A stretch of DNA of 64,000 nt from Pseudomonas fluorescens (lineage in GTDB: Bacteria; Pseudomonadota; Gammaproteobacteria; Pseudomonadales; Pseudomonadaceae), in contig NZ_CP015637.1 of NCBI RefSeq assembly GCF_001708445.1, positions 5,705,001-5,769,000 of the forward strand. The letters are read 5' to 3'. Below are positions 52,973 to 63,503 of the stretch, piece by piece. The notes under the pieces were generated by a model that made no database searches, was not told the origin of the DNA, and saw only the letters and a program-made list of their open reading frames with translations. The position numbers and the translations under genes are program-made. Position 1 is the stretch's first letter. The number at the start of each line of letters is the position of its first letter.

Positions 52973-53619
52973 TGCCACAGGTCCTGGGCTTTCGCGAGCT
53001 CGGCCGGATGGACTACGAGCCCGTCTGGCACGCCATGCAGCGGTTCACGAATGAGCGCGGCACTTCGGCGCCCGATGAAATCTGGCTGGTGGAGCACCCG
53101 CCGGTGTTCACCCAGGGCCAGGCCGGCAAGGCCGAACATCTGCTGCTGCCGGGGGATATTCCGGTGGTGCAGGTCGACCGAGGGGGGCAAGTGACTTACC
53201 ATGGGCCCGGTCAACTGGTGGCTTACCTGCTGCTGGACGTGCGCAAGCTGGGTTTTGGCGTGCGCGACCTGGTGAGCCGCATGGAGGCTTGCCTGATCGA
53301 GCTGTTGGCCAGTTATGGCGTGAGCGCCGCGGCCAAGCCCGATGCACCCGGTGTGTATGTGGACGGCGCGAAAATCGCGTCCCTCGGTTTGCGGATTCGC
53401 CACGGTTGTTCCTTTCATGGCCTGGCCCTGAACGTGGACATGGACCTGGCACCGTTCCGGCGCATCAACCCGTGCGGTTATGCCGGGCTGGCGATGACCC
53501 AACTGAGCGACCACGCCACACCGATTAAATTTGCCGAGGTAAGTGCCCGGCTGCGTGCGCAGCTCGTCAAACACCTCGACTATGCTGAGCAGACGACCCT
53601 CACGGGCGGAATCGACTGA
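52972..53619 (+). CDS. lipB: Octanoyl-[acyl-carrier-protein]:protein N-octanoyltransferase LipB
   Basis: A 215-residue transferase moving octanoate from ACP to lipoyl domains. The acyl-enzyme nucleophile is Cys168 in INPCGYAGL and the general acid/base is Lys134 in [12 protein letters not shown], one residue offset from E. coli (C169/K135). [19 protein letters not shown] is the substrate loop. It starts at ATG 52972; a GTG three bases upstream is also possible. It lies two bases before lipA, which completes the pathway. Confidence 0.97.
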   Translation: MPQVLGFRELGRMDYEPVWHAMQRFTNERGTSAPDEIWLVEHPPVFTQGQAGKAEHLLLPGDIPVVQVDRGGQVTYHGPGQLVAYLLLDVRKLGFGVRDLVSRMEACLIELLASYGVSAAAKPDAPGVYVDGAKIASLGLRIRHGCSFHGLALNVDMDLAPFRRINPCGYAGLAMTQLSDHATPIKFAEVSARLRAQLVKHLDYAEQTTLTGGID

Positions 53620-53621
53620 TT

Positions 53622-54647
53622 ATGACTACTGATGCAGTGCAAACCATGATCCCGACGCTGGACGTTACCGAGCGTCCGGCCCCGGCCCCGCGTGCCAAGG
53701 TGGAAGCCGGCGTCAAGCTGCGCGGCGCCGAAAAGGTTGCACGCATCCCGGTCAAGATCATCCCGACGACCGAACTGCCGAAAAAGCCTGACTGGATTCG
53801 CGTGCGTATTCCGGTCTCGCCGGAAGTCGACCGGATCAAGGCCCTGCTGCGCAAGCACAAGCTGCACAGCGTGTGCGAAGAAGCATCGTGCCCGAACCTG
53901 GGCGAGTGCTTCTCCGGCGGCACCGCTACCTTCATGATCATGGGTGACATCTGCACCCGTCGTTGCCCGTTCTGCGACGTCGGCCACGGCCGGCCGAAGC
54001 CACTGGACGTCAACGAACCGGAAAGCCTGGCCATCGCCATCGCCGACCTGAAACTCAAGTACGTGGTGATCACCTCGGTAGACCGTGACGACCTGCGCGA
54101 CGGCGGCGCCCAGCATTTCGCCGACTGCATCCGCGAAATCCGCAAGCTGTCACCGAACGTGATGCTCGAAACCCTGGTCCCGGACTACCGTGGCCGTATG
54201 GACGTGGCGCTGGAAATCACCGCCGCCGAGCCGCCAGATGTGTTCAACCACAACCTGGAAACCGTGCCGCGCCTGTACAAGGCCGCGCGCCCGGGTTCGG
54301 ACTACCAGTGGTCGCTGACTCTGCTGCAGAAGTTCAAGCAGATGATGCCGCATATTCCGACCAAATCCGGCTTGATGCTGGGCCTGGGCGAAACCGACGA
54401 AGAAGTGATCGAAGTCATGAAGCGCATGCGCGAACACGACATCGACATGCTGACCCTGGGCCAGTACCTGCAACCGTCCCGCAGCCACTTGCCGGTACAG
54501 CGCTTCGTACACCCGGACACCTTCGCCTGGTTCGCCGAGGAAGGCTACAAGATGGGCTTCAAGAACGTCGCGTCGGGCCCGCTGGTACGTTCCTCGTACC
54601 ACGCCGATGAGCAAGCCAAGCTGGTCAAGGCTAGCCTGGTTTCCTGA
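53622..54647 (+). CDS. lipA: Lipoyl synthase LipA
   Basis: A 341-residue radical-SAM enzyme inserting two sulphur atoms into octanoyl chains. The auxiliary cluster is bound by Cys85, 90 and 96 ([12 protein letters not shown]). The radical-SAM cluster is bound by Cys111, 115 and 118 (CTRRCPFC). [14 protein letters not shown] near the C-terminus supplies the serine ligand of the auxiliary cluster. A longer N-terminal extension (about 50 residues) than in E. coli is usual in Pseudomonas. Confidence 0.97.
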   Translation: MTTDAVQTMIPTLDVTERPAPAPRAKVEAGVKLRGAEKVARIPVKIIPTTELPKKPDWIRVRIPVSPEVDRIKALLRKHKLHSVCEEASCPNLGECFSGGTATFMIMGDICTRRCPFCDVGHGRPKPLDVNEPESLAIAIADLKLKYVVITSVDRDDLRDGGAQHFADCIREIRKLSPNVMLETLVPDYRGRMDVALEITAAEPPDVFNHNLETVPRLYKAARPGSDYQWSLTLLQKFKQMMPHIPTKSGLMLGLGETDEEVIEVMKRMREHDIDMLTLGQYLQPSRSHLPVQRFVHPDTFAWFAEEGYKMGFKNVASGPLVRSSYHADEQAKLVKASLVS

Positions 54648-54664
54648 TAGGGGTTGAGATCCAG

Positions 54665-54754
54665 TGTGGGAGGGGGCTTGCCCCCGATTGCGGTATGTCA
54701 GTTACTCCATGTGCTGGCTGATCCACCGCTTTCGGGGGCAAGCCCCCTCCCACA
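54665..54754. repeat. REP-like element with perfect 23-bp arms
   Basis: The arm at 54665-54687 (TGTGGGAGGGGGCTTGCCCC plus CGA) is exactly complementary to the arm at 54732-54754, with 44 bp between. It is the best preserved member of this repeat family in the window. It lies between lipA and ldcA. Confidence 0.92.
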
Positions 54755-54786
54755 TTTCGTTCCGCGTTAGTTAGGGAGAGTTGTGT

Positions 54787-55707
54787 ATGACTGCAGCCGT
54801 TCCAGCCCTTCGCTCTGAAGGCACCATCGCCCTGATCGCTCCCGCCGGCCCTGCCGTGCTGGACGTTGAAAAGGCTGGCCAATGGATGCGCACGCGCGGC
54901 TACGATCTGCGAATTTCCCCCGGTGTCTATGAACGCGACGGCTACCTCGCCGGCAGTGATGCAGTACGTCTGCGTGACCTGCACGCCGCTTTTGCCGATC
55001 CGGAAATCGACGCTATCTTCTGTTTGCGTGGTGGTTACGGCACACCGCGACTGCTCGACGCGCTGGACTTCGACCTGCTGCGCGCCAACCCCAAACCCTT
55101 TGTGGGCTACAGCGACATCACCGCTTTGCACCTTGCGATCAGCCGCTATGCGGGCTTTGTGACCTTCCACGGCCCGATGCTGAATGCCGACTTGCTTGGC
55201 GGCAAGCAACCCCCCACCGAGTCATCACTGTTCAACCTGCTGCGAGGCCAGCTGGGCGCAGGCAGTGTGTTGGTGCACCCGGTGGCCTACCCGTTGACTA
55301 CGATCGAGCCTGGTATCGCCTGTGGGCGCTTATTGGGGGGCAACCTGTCAATGATCGCGGCGGTGATGGGGACGCCCTACGAAATCGATGCCGAGGGCAT
55401 CATCCTGTTTATCGAAGACGTCAACGAGCCGATCTACCGCATCGACCGTCTGCTGACGCACCTGCGTCTGGCGGGCAAGTTGGCTCAGGTCGCCGGTGTG
55501 CTGGTAGGGGATGTGGCGGGGGTGGATAACGTTGCGCTGGAGCGCCTGCTGAAGCAGACGTTCGAGCCGTTGTGCATACCGGTGCTGGCCGGCTGGCGCA
55601 GCGGGCATTGCGATCCGAACCTGACGCTGCCGATGGGCGCGTTGGTGCGGTTGGATGCGGGGGAGCAGCGGGTGGTGTTGGAGCAGGATGTGGTTGTCCG
55701 GCCCTGA
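54787..55707 (+). CDS. ldcA: L,D-carboxypeptidase LdcA (S66 family)
   Basis: A 306-residue serine peptidase that removes D-Ala from recycled tetrapeptides in the cytosol. The nucleophile Ser109 is in FVGYSDITALH. FCLRGGYGTPRLLDALDF precedes it, and the Glu/His pair is expected in LFIEDVNEPIYRIDRLLTHL and WRSGHCDPNLTLPMG. ATG 54787 is chosen with GGGAG upstream; a TTG two codons earlier is possible. It fits with the cell-wall genes further left. Confidence 0.94.
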   Translation: MTAAVPALRSEGTIALIAPAGPAVLDVEKAGQWMRTRGYDLRISPGVYERDGYLAGSDAVRLRDLHAAFADPEIDAIFCLRGGYGTPRLLDALDFDLLRANPKPFVGYSDITALHLAISRYAGFVTFHGPMLNADLLGGKQPPTESSLFNLLRGQLGAGSVLVHPVAYPLTTIEPGIACGRLLGGNLSMIAAVMGTPYEIDAEGIILFIEDVNEPIYRIDRLLTHLRLAGKLAQVAGVLVGDVAGVDNVALERLLKQTFEPLCIPVLAGWRSGHCDPNLTLPMGALVRLDAGEQRVVLEQDVVVRP

Positions 55708-55730
55708 ATCTATTGGCGTTTGCTAAACCG

Positions 55731-55754
55731 CTATCGAGGGCTTGCCCCCGATAG
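55731..55754. repeat. Short REP-related palindrome
   Basis: CTATCG at 55731-55736 and CGATAG at 55749-55754 flank an AGGGCTTGCCCC core, a decayed member of the GTGGGAGGGGGC family. It sits between convergent ldcA and the transglycosylase gene. Confidence 0.5.
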
Positions 55755-55775
55755 TGGTCGTCGCCATAAGCAGAT

Positions 55776-57101
55776 CTAACGGTTCTGCAACGACTCCAGC
55801 AACTTCACCGTCGGATACCCATCCGCTGGCCAGCCCAACGATTGCTGCGCCGCCCGAATCGCCTTGCGCGTGTTCGCGCCGATAATTCCGTCCGGGTTGC
55901 CCGCGTCATAACCATTGGCGCTCAACGCCGTCTGCAGGTCGATGCGCTGTGAACGGCTCAGCGGCAGCTCATCCTTCGGCCAATCCCCACGGATCACACC
56001 GCCTCCACCAAATCGTTCCGACAGCAGGCCCACGGCCAACGCGTAGGACGATGAGTTGTTGTACTTGAGGATCGCGCGGAAATTATCCAGCACCAGGAAC
56101 GCCGGGCCACGGTAGCCGGCTGGCAGCAGCAGCGCGGCGGACAGTTGCCCAACGTTGGCCGGCATGCTGGCCCCCGGTGGCAACTGGATACCCAGTTTCA
56201 GCCATTCGGCCACGGTCTTGCGTATACCGCCGTCGGCCAGGGCGTAATCGAAGTTCGCCGGCAGTTGTTGCACCTCGAAGCCCCACGGTTGGCCTTTCTG
56301 CCAGCCGGAGCTTTGCAGGTAGTGAGCGGTAGAGGCGAGGGCGTCGGCCGGGCTGTTCCAGATATCGCGGCGACCGTCGCCATCGAAGTCCACGGCGTGG
56401 GTATTGTAGGTGGTCGGGATAAATTGGGTCTGGCCCATGGCGCCGGCCCAGGAGCCTTTCATCTGGTCGGCCTGGATATCGCCATGCTGGATGATCTGCA
56501 GTGCGGCGAGCAATTGCGCCTGGGCAAAGGCCGGGCGACGGCCTTCGTAGGCCAGGGTCGCCAAGGAGCGGATCACCGAGTTATTGCCTTGGAACTGGCC
56601 GAAGTTGCTTTCCATGCCCCAGACCGAGACCAGTGCCTGGCGGTCGACGCCATACCGTTGCTCGATGCTTTGCAGGATATCGGCGTACTTGATCAGCATT
56701 GACTGGCCGTTACGCACGCGCACCGGCGACAGGGCGCCATCGAGGTATTCCCACACCGGGCGGGAAAACTCCGGCTGGCTGCGGTCGGCGCGGATCACCG
56801 CCATGTCGGGGGTAACACCGGCAAATGCATTATCGAAGACGGCGGGTGTAATCCCGGCCTTCAAGGCTTGCTCGCGGAAACCGGCCTGCCATTCGGCAAA
56901 GGTCTGGGTGGGCTGGATGTCGAGATTGTCCACGGCCAGCGGGGCCACGACAGCGGGCGCTGCGACGGGGGCGGTCTGCAATGTCGGCAGGGGTTGAGCG
57001 TCCGCGGCGGTGGGCTTTTCCGCGCAGGCGACGAGCAGTATGAGGCTGGAGGCAGCGATCAATTGGCGAAGGTGCCAACGACGGGAAAGACTAGAGGGCA
57101 T
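55776..57101 (-). CDS. Lytic murein transglycosylase lipoprotein with PG-binding domain (MltB-type)
   Basis: A 441-residue lipoprotein (lipobox LVAC, lipid on Cys26). The MltB-type catalytic domain (about 66-355) has Glu164 in VWGMESNFGQFQ and GSWAGAMGQTQFIPTTYNTHAVDFDGDGRRDIWNSPADALAS. It ends with a PG_binding_1 domain (about 375-437, LQTALSANGYDAGNPDGIIGANTRKAIRAAQ). This architecture is that of the P. aeruginosa Slt-B2/SltG group. It is a second MltB-family enzyme in the window. Confidence 0.93.
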   Translation of the reverse strand: MPSSLSRRWHLRQLIAASSLILLVACAEKPTAADAQPLPTLQTAPVAAPAVVAPLAVDNLDIQPTQTFAEWQAGFREQALKAGITPAVFDNAFAGVTPDMAVIRADRSQPEFSRPVWEYLDGALSPVRVRNGQSMLIKYADILQSIEQRYGVDRQALVSVWGMESNFGQFQGNNSVIRSLATLAYEGRRPAFAQAQLLAALQIIQHGDIQADQMKGSWAGAMGQTQFIPTTYNTHAVDFDGDGRRDIWNSPADALASTAHYLQSSGWQKGQPWGFEVQQLPANFDYALADGGIRKTVAEWLKLGIQLPPGASMPANVGQLSAALLLPAGYRGPAFLVLDNFRAILKYNNSSSYALAVGLLSERFGGGGVIRGDWPKDELPLSRSQRIDLQTALSANGYDAGNPDGIIGANTRKAIRAAQQSLGWPADGYPTVKLLESLQNR

Positions 57102-57162
57102 GCACAGGTCCAGGGATTACAAATCAGGTGCAGACCTTATCATGCCGGAGGGGCGCTTGCCT

Positions 57163-57327
57163 TCAGGCAGCCAGAAAGTAAGAAGCCTCCCAGCTATTAG
57201 ACTGGAAGGCTTCGCGGCGGTAGCTGCCTTTGCCCTTGCCGGCGCGTTCCTGACGGCTGCGGAATAGTGGCTGGGCGATGATGGATTTGGCCTTGTTGGG
57301 GCCATGCTTGGATGGCTTTTTGCTCAT
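57163..57327 (-). CDS. arfA: Alternative ribosome-rescue factor ArfA
   Basis: A 54-residue basic protein from ATG 57327, with SKKPSKHGPNKAKSIIAQPLF, then RQERAGKGKGSYRRE. These match the ArfA core that binds stalled ribosomes and recruits RF2. The coding sequence contains a long hairpin near its end (see 57182-57213). In E. coli cleavage or termination at such a hairpin yields a stop-less mRNA whose product is normally destroyed by tmRNA tagging and accumulates only when tmRNA fails. The frame ends in EASYFLAA after the hairpin. Confidence 0.93.
   Translation of the reverse strand: MSKKPSKHGPNKAKSIIAQPLFRSRQERAGKGKGSYRREAFQSNSWEASYFLAA
57182..57213 (-). promoter_or_regulatory. RNA hairpin inside the arfA reading frame
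   Basis: On the arfA message, GAAGCCTTCCAG pairs with CTGGGAGGCTTC as a 12-bp stem with one G-U pair and an 8-base loop (57194-57201). It precedes the stop codon, the arrangement used in E. coli arfA for RNase III cleavage and production of a non-stop message. Confidence 0.82.
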
Positions 57328-57420
57328 GGTTGATGCTCTCTTCAGGTGGGATGCAGCGGTGCAAATCATCTGCCGAAGCCAGGCTGCTGTAAAGCCCATG
57401 AATTGTAAACGCAGTCAAAA

Positions 57421-57527
57421 ATGTGGGAAGGGCGGTGCGATGATTCGACTTGCTCCCGATCGTGGTGGATCAGCTAAAGATGCAGTGGCTGACACGCCGC
57501 TATCGGGGGCAAGCCCCCTCCCACATT
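57421..57527. repeat. REP-like pair, one arm degenerate
   Basis: The right arm (CTATCGGGGGCAAGCCCCCTCCCACAT, ending 57527) is intact. The left arm from 57421 has diverged (ATGTGGGAAGGGCGG). It separates arfA from holA. Confidence 0.75.
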
Positions 57528-57554
57528 GGTTTTGCGGTGTTTTTAAGAGGGGGG

Positions 57555-58592
57555 CTATTCGGCGGGGAGTGTCAGGCGCTGTCCGGACATCAACAGCGAC
57601 AAACGACTCAGGCTCATCCACGGCGAACCGGCTGCCTGGCCCTTGATCTGCGCATCGATGCGCTGCGCTTCCAGCAGCAATTGCGCCCAGCGTTGCGCCG
57701 AGTGCCGTTGCAGGGCTTTGCTCATCAGGGGCTTGCGTTTGTCCCACACGGGCGGCCGGGCCTGGCTGAAGCATTTGTCGAGCGGCGTGCCCTGGCTGTA
57801 TTGCAGGGCGATATTGGCCAGCACCCGCAGTTCCCGGGCCAGGGCCCAGAGGATCACCGGCGGTTCCACGCCTTCACCGCGTAACCCTTCGAGCATGCGC
57901 AGGGCGTGGGCCGGTTCGCCATTGAGGATCGCGTCCACCAGCCCGAACACGTCAAACCGCGCACTGTCGGCTACCGCGCCTTGCACGGTCTCGACGGTGA
58001 TCTGCCCGTCTTCAGCCATCAGCTTGAGCTTTTCGATCTCCTGGGCGGCGGCAAGCAAGTTGCCTTCGACCCGGGCGGCGATCAGCTCGACCGCATCTTG
58101 CGTCGCCGATAGCCCCGACTGTGACAGGCGCTGACGAATCCATTGTGGCAACTGGCTGCTATCCACCGGCCAGATCTGGATGAACTGGGTCTGCGCCCCT
58201 TCCACCAGCGCCTTGCCCCACTTGGTTTTCTGCGCACTGCCGTCGAGCTTGGGCAGGCTGATCAGCAGCACTGTGTCTTCGGCAGGTCGTGAACAGTACT
58301 CGATGAAGGCGGCCGCGCCTTTGTCTCCGGGCTTGCCCGACGGCAAGCGCAGCTCCAGCAGGCGTTTTTCCGCAAACAGCGACATGCTGGCGCCGGCTTG
58401 CAGCAGCGTTCCCCAGTCGAAACTGGCGTCGGCGCTGAACACCTGTCGCTCATCGAAGCCGTGCTGGCGTGCGGCAGTGCGGATGGCGTCCGCCGCTTCC
58501 TGGCAAAGCAGCGGGTCATCGCCGCTGACGATGTATACAGGCGCGAGGCCACCTTGCAGGTGTTTGGCGAGTTGGGCGGGGGCGAGTTTCAT
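57555..58592 (-). CDS. holA: DNA polymerase III delta subunit HolA
   Basis: A 345-residue clamp-loader subunit that opens the beta clamp. The N-terminal MKLAPAQLAKHLQGGLAPVYIVSGDDPLLCQEAADAIR is a typical start with no functional Walker A. Later motifs are LLISLPKLDGSAQKTKWGKAL, LIAARVEGNLLAAAQEIEKL and VLANIALQYSQGTPL. It follows lptE by 39 bp, and the lptE-holA order is conserved. Confidence 0.94.
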   Translation of the reverse strand: MKLAPAQLAKHLQGGLAPVYIVSGDDPLLCQEAADAIRTAARQHGFDERQVFSADASFDWGTLLQAGASMSLFAEKRLLELRLPSGKPGDKGAAAFIEYCSRPAEDTVLLISLPKLDGSAQKTKWGKALVEGAQTQFIQIWPVDSSQLPQWIRQRLSQSGLSATQDAVELIAARVEGNLLAAAQEIEKLKLMAEDGQITVETVQGAVADSARFDVFGLVDAILNGEPAHALRMLEGLRGEGVEPPVILWALARELRVLANIALQYSQGTPLDKCFSQARPPVWDKRKPLMSKALQRHSAQRWAQLLLEAQRIDAQIKGQAAGSPWMSLSRLSLLMSGQRLTLPAE

Positions 58593-58631
58593 AGGCTGGG
58601 CGAACGGGGCGCCTGGGGCGCCCCGTATGGC

Positions 58632-59237
58632 TTACTCGACAGGGACTTCAACAGGCGATTGTTTCGGCGTGTTGTTTTCGTACTCTTGCGCGGCTTTCAG
58701 GGCGTCGGCGTCAGCCTTGGCCTTGTTGTCGGCGTTTTGCTGCAAGGTGTCGAGTTGTTGTGGGGTCAGCATCTGCAGGCGCACGACCATGCGTTGCACC
58801 AATTCACGACGCATTTCCTTGCGCACCTGGATGCTTTCCGAGTCCGAACCCACCAGGTTGTTGCCGTCGTGGCTGACGATTTTCTGCACCTGGACCTTGT
58901 CACCCATCAATGGCAGGTGTTCGCGGCCCTGGATTTCGAAGTTGAGCTCACTGCTCAGTTCGATGTCCGAGGCGCGGCCGGCACTGGCGTAGCTGAGGTT
59001 ACGCTGGGTTTCTTTCTCGTTTATCAGGACCAGCTTATAGGGCGCGCCGGTGTAGACGTGCACACCGCTGTTTTCCAGTACCTGGCGCAACTGGGTCACA
59101 GTATTGCCGTAGGCGTCGCGGGCGCTGACGTCCAGTTCCTTGATCGCCAGTTCATTGGTGCCAGTACCGCGCAGCTGGAAGCCGCAAGCGCTCAGCAGCA
59201 CGGCAAGGCCCATCACCAGCAAATTGCGTTTGATCAT
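58632..59237 (-). CDS. lptE: LPS-assembly lipoprotein LptE
   Basis: A 201-residue outer-membrane lipoprotein, lipid on Cys18 (LLSACGF), with the LptE start CGFQLRGTG. It plugs the LptD barrel for lipopolysaccharide insertion. The C-terminal tail (ADALKAAQEYENNTPKQ) is long and charged, as in Pseudomonas. Upstream is leuS, with a hairpin in the gap. Confidence 0.95.
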   Translation of the reverse strand: MIKRNLLVMGLAVLLSACGFQLRGTGTNELAIKELDVSARDAYGNTVTQLRQVLENSGVHVYTGAPYKLVLINEKETQRNLSYASAGRASDIELSSELNFEIQGREHLPLMGDKVQVQKIVSHDGNNLVGSDSESIQVRKEMRRELVQRMVVRLQMLTPQQLDTLQQNADNKAKADADALKAAQEYENNTPKQSPVEVPVE

Positions 59238-59293
59238 TTTGTTGCTCCCCTTGAAACCATGTGGGCCTTATCGAGGCCCTGGAGGTTTTGTTC

Positions 59294-59317
59294 GGCGCAG
59301 GGCCCAAGCCCTGCGCC
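59294..59317 (-). terminator. Hairpin in the leuS-lptE gap
   Basis: GGCGCAGGG (59294-59302) pairs with CCCTGCGCC (59309-59317) around a six-base loop, just after the leuS stop. There is no clear U tract on the transcribed strand, so it may attenuate rather than end transcription into lptE-holA. Confidence 0.55.
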
Positions 59318-59326
59318 CGATCCGAT

Positions 59327-62173
<2,847 letters not shown>

Positions 62174-62195
62174 TTATCTTCAATGAGGTGAGGGG

Positions 62196-62513
62196 ATGGT
62201 GGAATCGCAGCGAATGTTATCTAAATCGGATGTATACCAAGGACTGATCGACCGCTTGGGTCGGGCACTGGATGCGGCAAGTACTGCGGACCGATTGCGT
62301 GATGAACGGCCTGTGGAGTTGGAACTGCGAGGCTTGAGCCGCGCAGAGTTGGAACTGATCACGGCTTACCTGGAAAGGAATGGACGCGCGGTGTCGAGCG
62401 GTGTGGCTTCCCCGCCATACAGTGAACCCCCGCGGTCGGCCAAGGTGGTGTGGCTCAAGGATGTGTTGGCTGGTCGCGGCCCGGAAAAACGTCGGGCCGT
62501 ACGGTTCAAGTAA
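62196..62513 (+). CDS. Small basic protein of unknown function
   Basis: A 105-residue protein that I cannot assign. The start at 62196 has GAGG about seven bases upstream; a second ATG at 62214 is possible. The first part is helical (SDVYQGLIDRLGRALDAAST, then ELELRGLSRAELELITAYLERNG). The end is basic (WLKDVLAGRGPEKRRAVRFK). No membrane segment or signal is visible. It is divergent from leuS and co-directional with the next gene, 107 bp away. Confidence 0.65.
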   Translation: MVESQRMLSKSDVYQGLIDRLGRALDAASTADRLRDERPVELELRGLSRAELELITAYLERNGRAVSSGVASPPYSEPPRSAKVVWLKDVLAGRGPEKRRAVRFK

Positions 62514-62620
62514 TGCACCCTCCTGTTGCTGCCTGATCATCGCAACCACAGCTTTGCTCTTAAATAGTGTCGCTCAACCCCCGTTACACCTTAGGCTTCG
62601 GGCATCTATGGAGATGCCCG

Positions 62621-63382
62621 ATGCCTATTCGTTACTTCATCAAACAACTGTTACTGCCGCCTGGCATTCTTTTGCTGTTGCTCGCGCTTGCCTGGTGGTT
62701 TCGTCGCAGCCGTCCGCGCCTGGCGGGATGCTGTTTTGCCCTTGGGCTGGGGGGCATGTGGCTGATGAGCTTGCCGGTCGTGGTGGAGTGGGGCGCGCGG
62801 GCCCTGGAGACGCAACCGCCCTTGGTTCGCGAGGACTGGTCGACCCTGGCCGAGCGCGCTGATGCCATTGTGATATTGGGTTCGGGCCGAGAGCGTGGCG
62901 ATCCGGCCTGGGGTTCGGACCAGCCCACGGGAATCGGGCTTGAGCGCCAGCGCTATGCCGCGCGTTTGGCCAAGGCATCCGGGTTGCCGGTGTTGACCAG
63001 CGGTGGTTTGCACTACGGGACGCCGCCCAGCGAGGCTGAGTTGATGGCGGTGTCGATGCAAGATGACTTTGGCGTCATGGTGCGCTGGAAGGAAGAACGC
63101 AGCCGTACCACGTGGGAAAACGCGCAGATGAGCGCCGGGATTCTGCTACCCGAGGGCATCAAGCGCGTGGTGCTGGTGACCCAGGCCTGGCATATGCCGC
63201 GTTCGGTCTGGAGCTTTGAAAAGGCCGGCTTTACCGTGGTGCCGGCGCCTGTCGGTTTCCTGGGCGTGGACAACGCCCGGCCACTGGGCGGCTGGATGCC
63301 GGAGTTCAAGTCAGTGTGGCAGAGCGGGCAGTTGCTCAACGAGGCGGTGGGGCAGGTGGGGTATCGGTTGTTCTATCGATAG
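62621..63382 (+). CDS. YdcF/ElyC family membrane protein (DUF218)
   Basis: A 253-residue protein with two N-terminal transmembrane helices (about 9-27 and 34-53) and a DUF218 domain. Motifs are DAIVILGSGRE, TSGGLHYGTPPSEAELM, ERSRTTWENAQMSA and VVLVTQAWHMPRSVWSFEKAGF. ATG 62621 is preceded by GGAG. E. coli ElyC of this family affects peptidoglycan synthesis at low temperature and lipid-carrier use, which fits the cell-wall genes here only loosely. Confidence 0.88.
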   Translation: MPIRYFIKQLLLPPGILLLLLALAWWFRRSRPRLAGCCFALGLGGMWLMSLPVVVEWGARALETQPPLVREDWSTLAERADAIVILGSGRERGDPAWGSDQPTGIGLERQRYAARLAKASGLPVLTSGGLHYGTPPSEAELMAVSMQDDFGVMVRWKEERSRTTWENAQMSAGILLPEGIKRVVLVTQAWHMPRSVWSFEKAGFTVVPAPVGFLGVDNARPLGGWMPEFKSVWQSGQLLNEAVGQVGYRLFYR

Positions 63383-63396
63383 CACCGCAAATCAAA

Positions 63397-63485
63397 ATGT
63401 GGGAGGGGGCTTGCCCCGATAGCGGCATTTCAGTCAAAACGTCTGTGTCTGAACAATTGCCATCGGCGCGCGCGCCCTCCCACAT
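63397..63485. repeat. REP-like pair before lnt
   Basis: ATGTGGGAGGGGGCTTGCCCC at the left and a diverged right arm ending CCCTCCCACAT at 63485 flank about 45 bp. It lies between the convergent ElyC-like gene and lnt. Confidence 0.7.
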
Positions 63486-63503
63486 TGGTTTGGTGTTGCC
63501 TGG

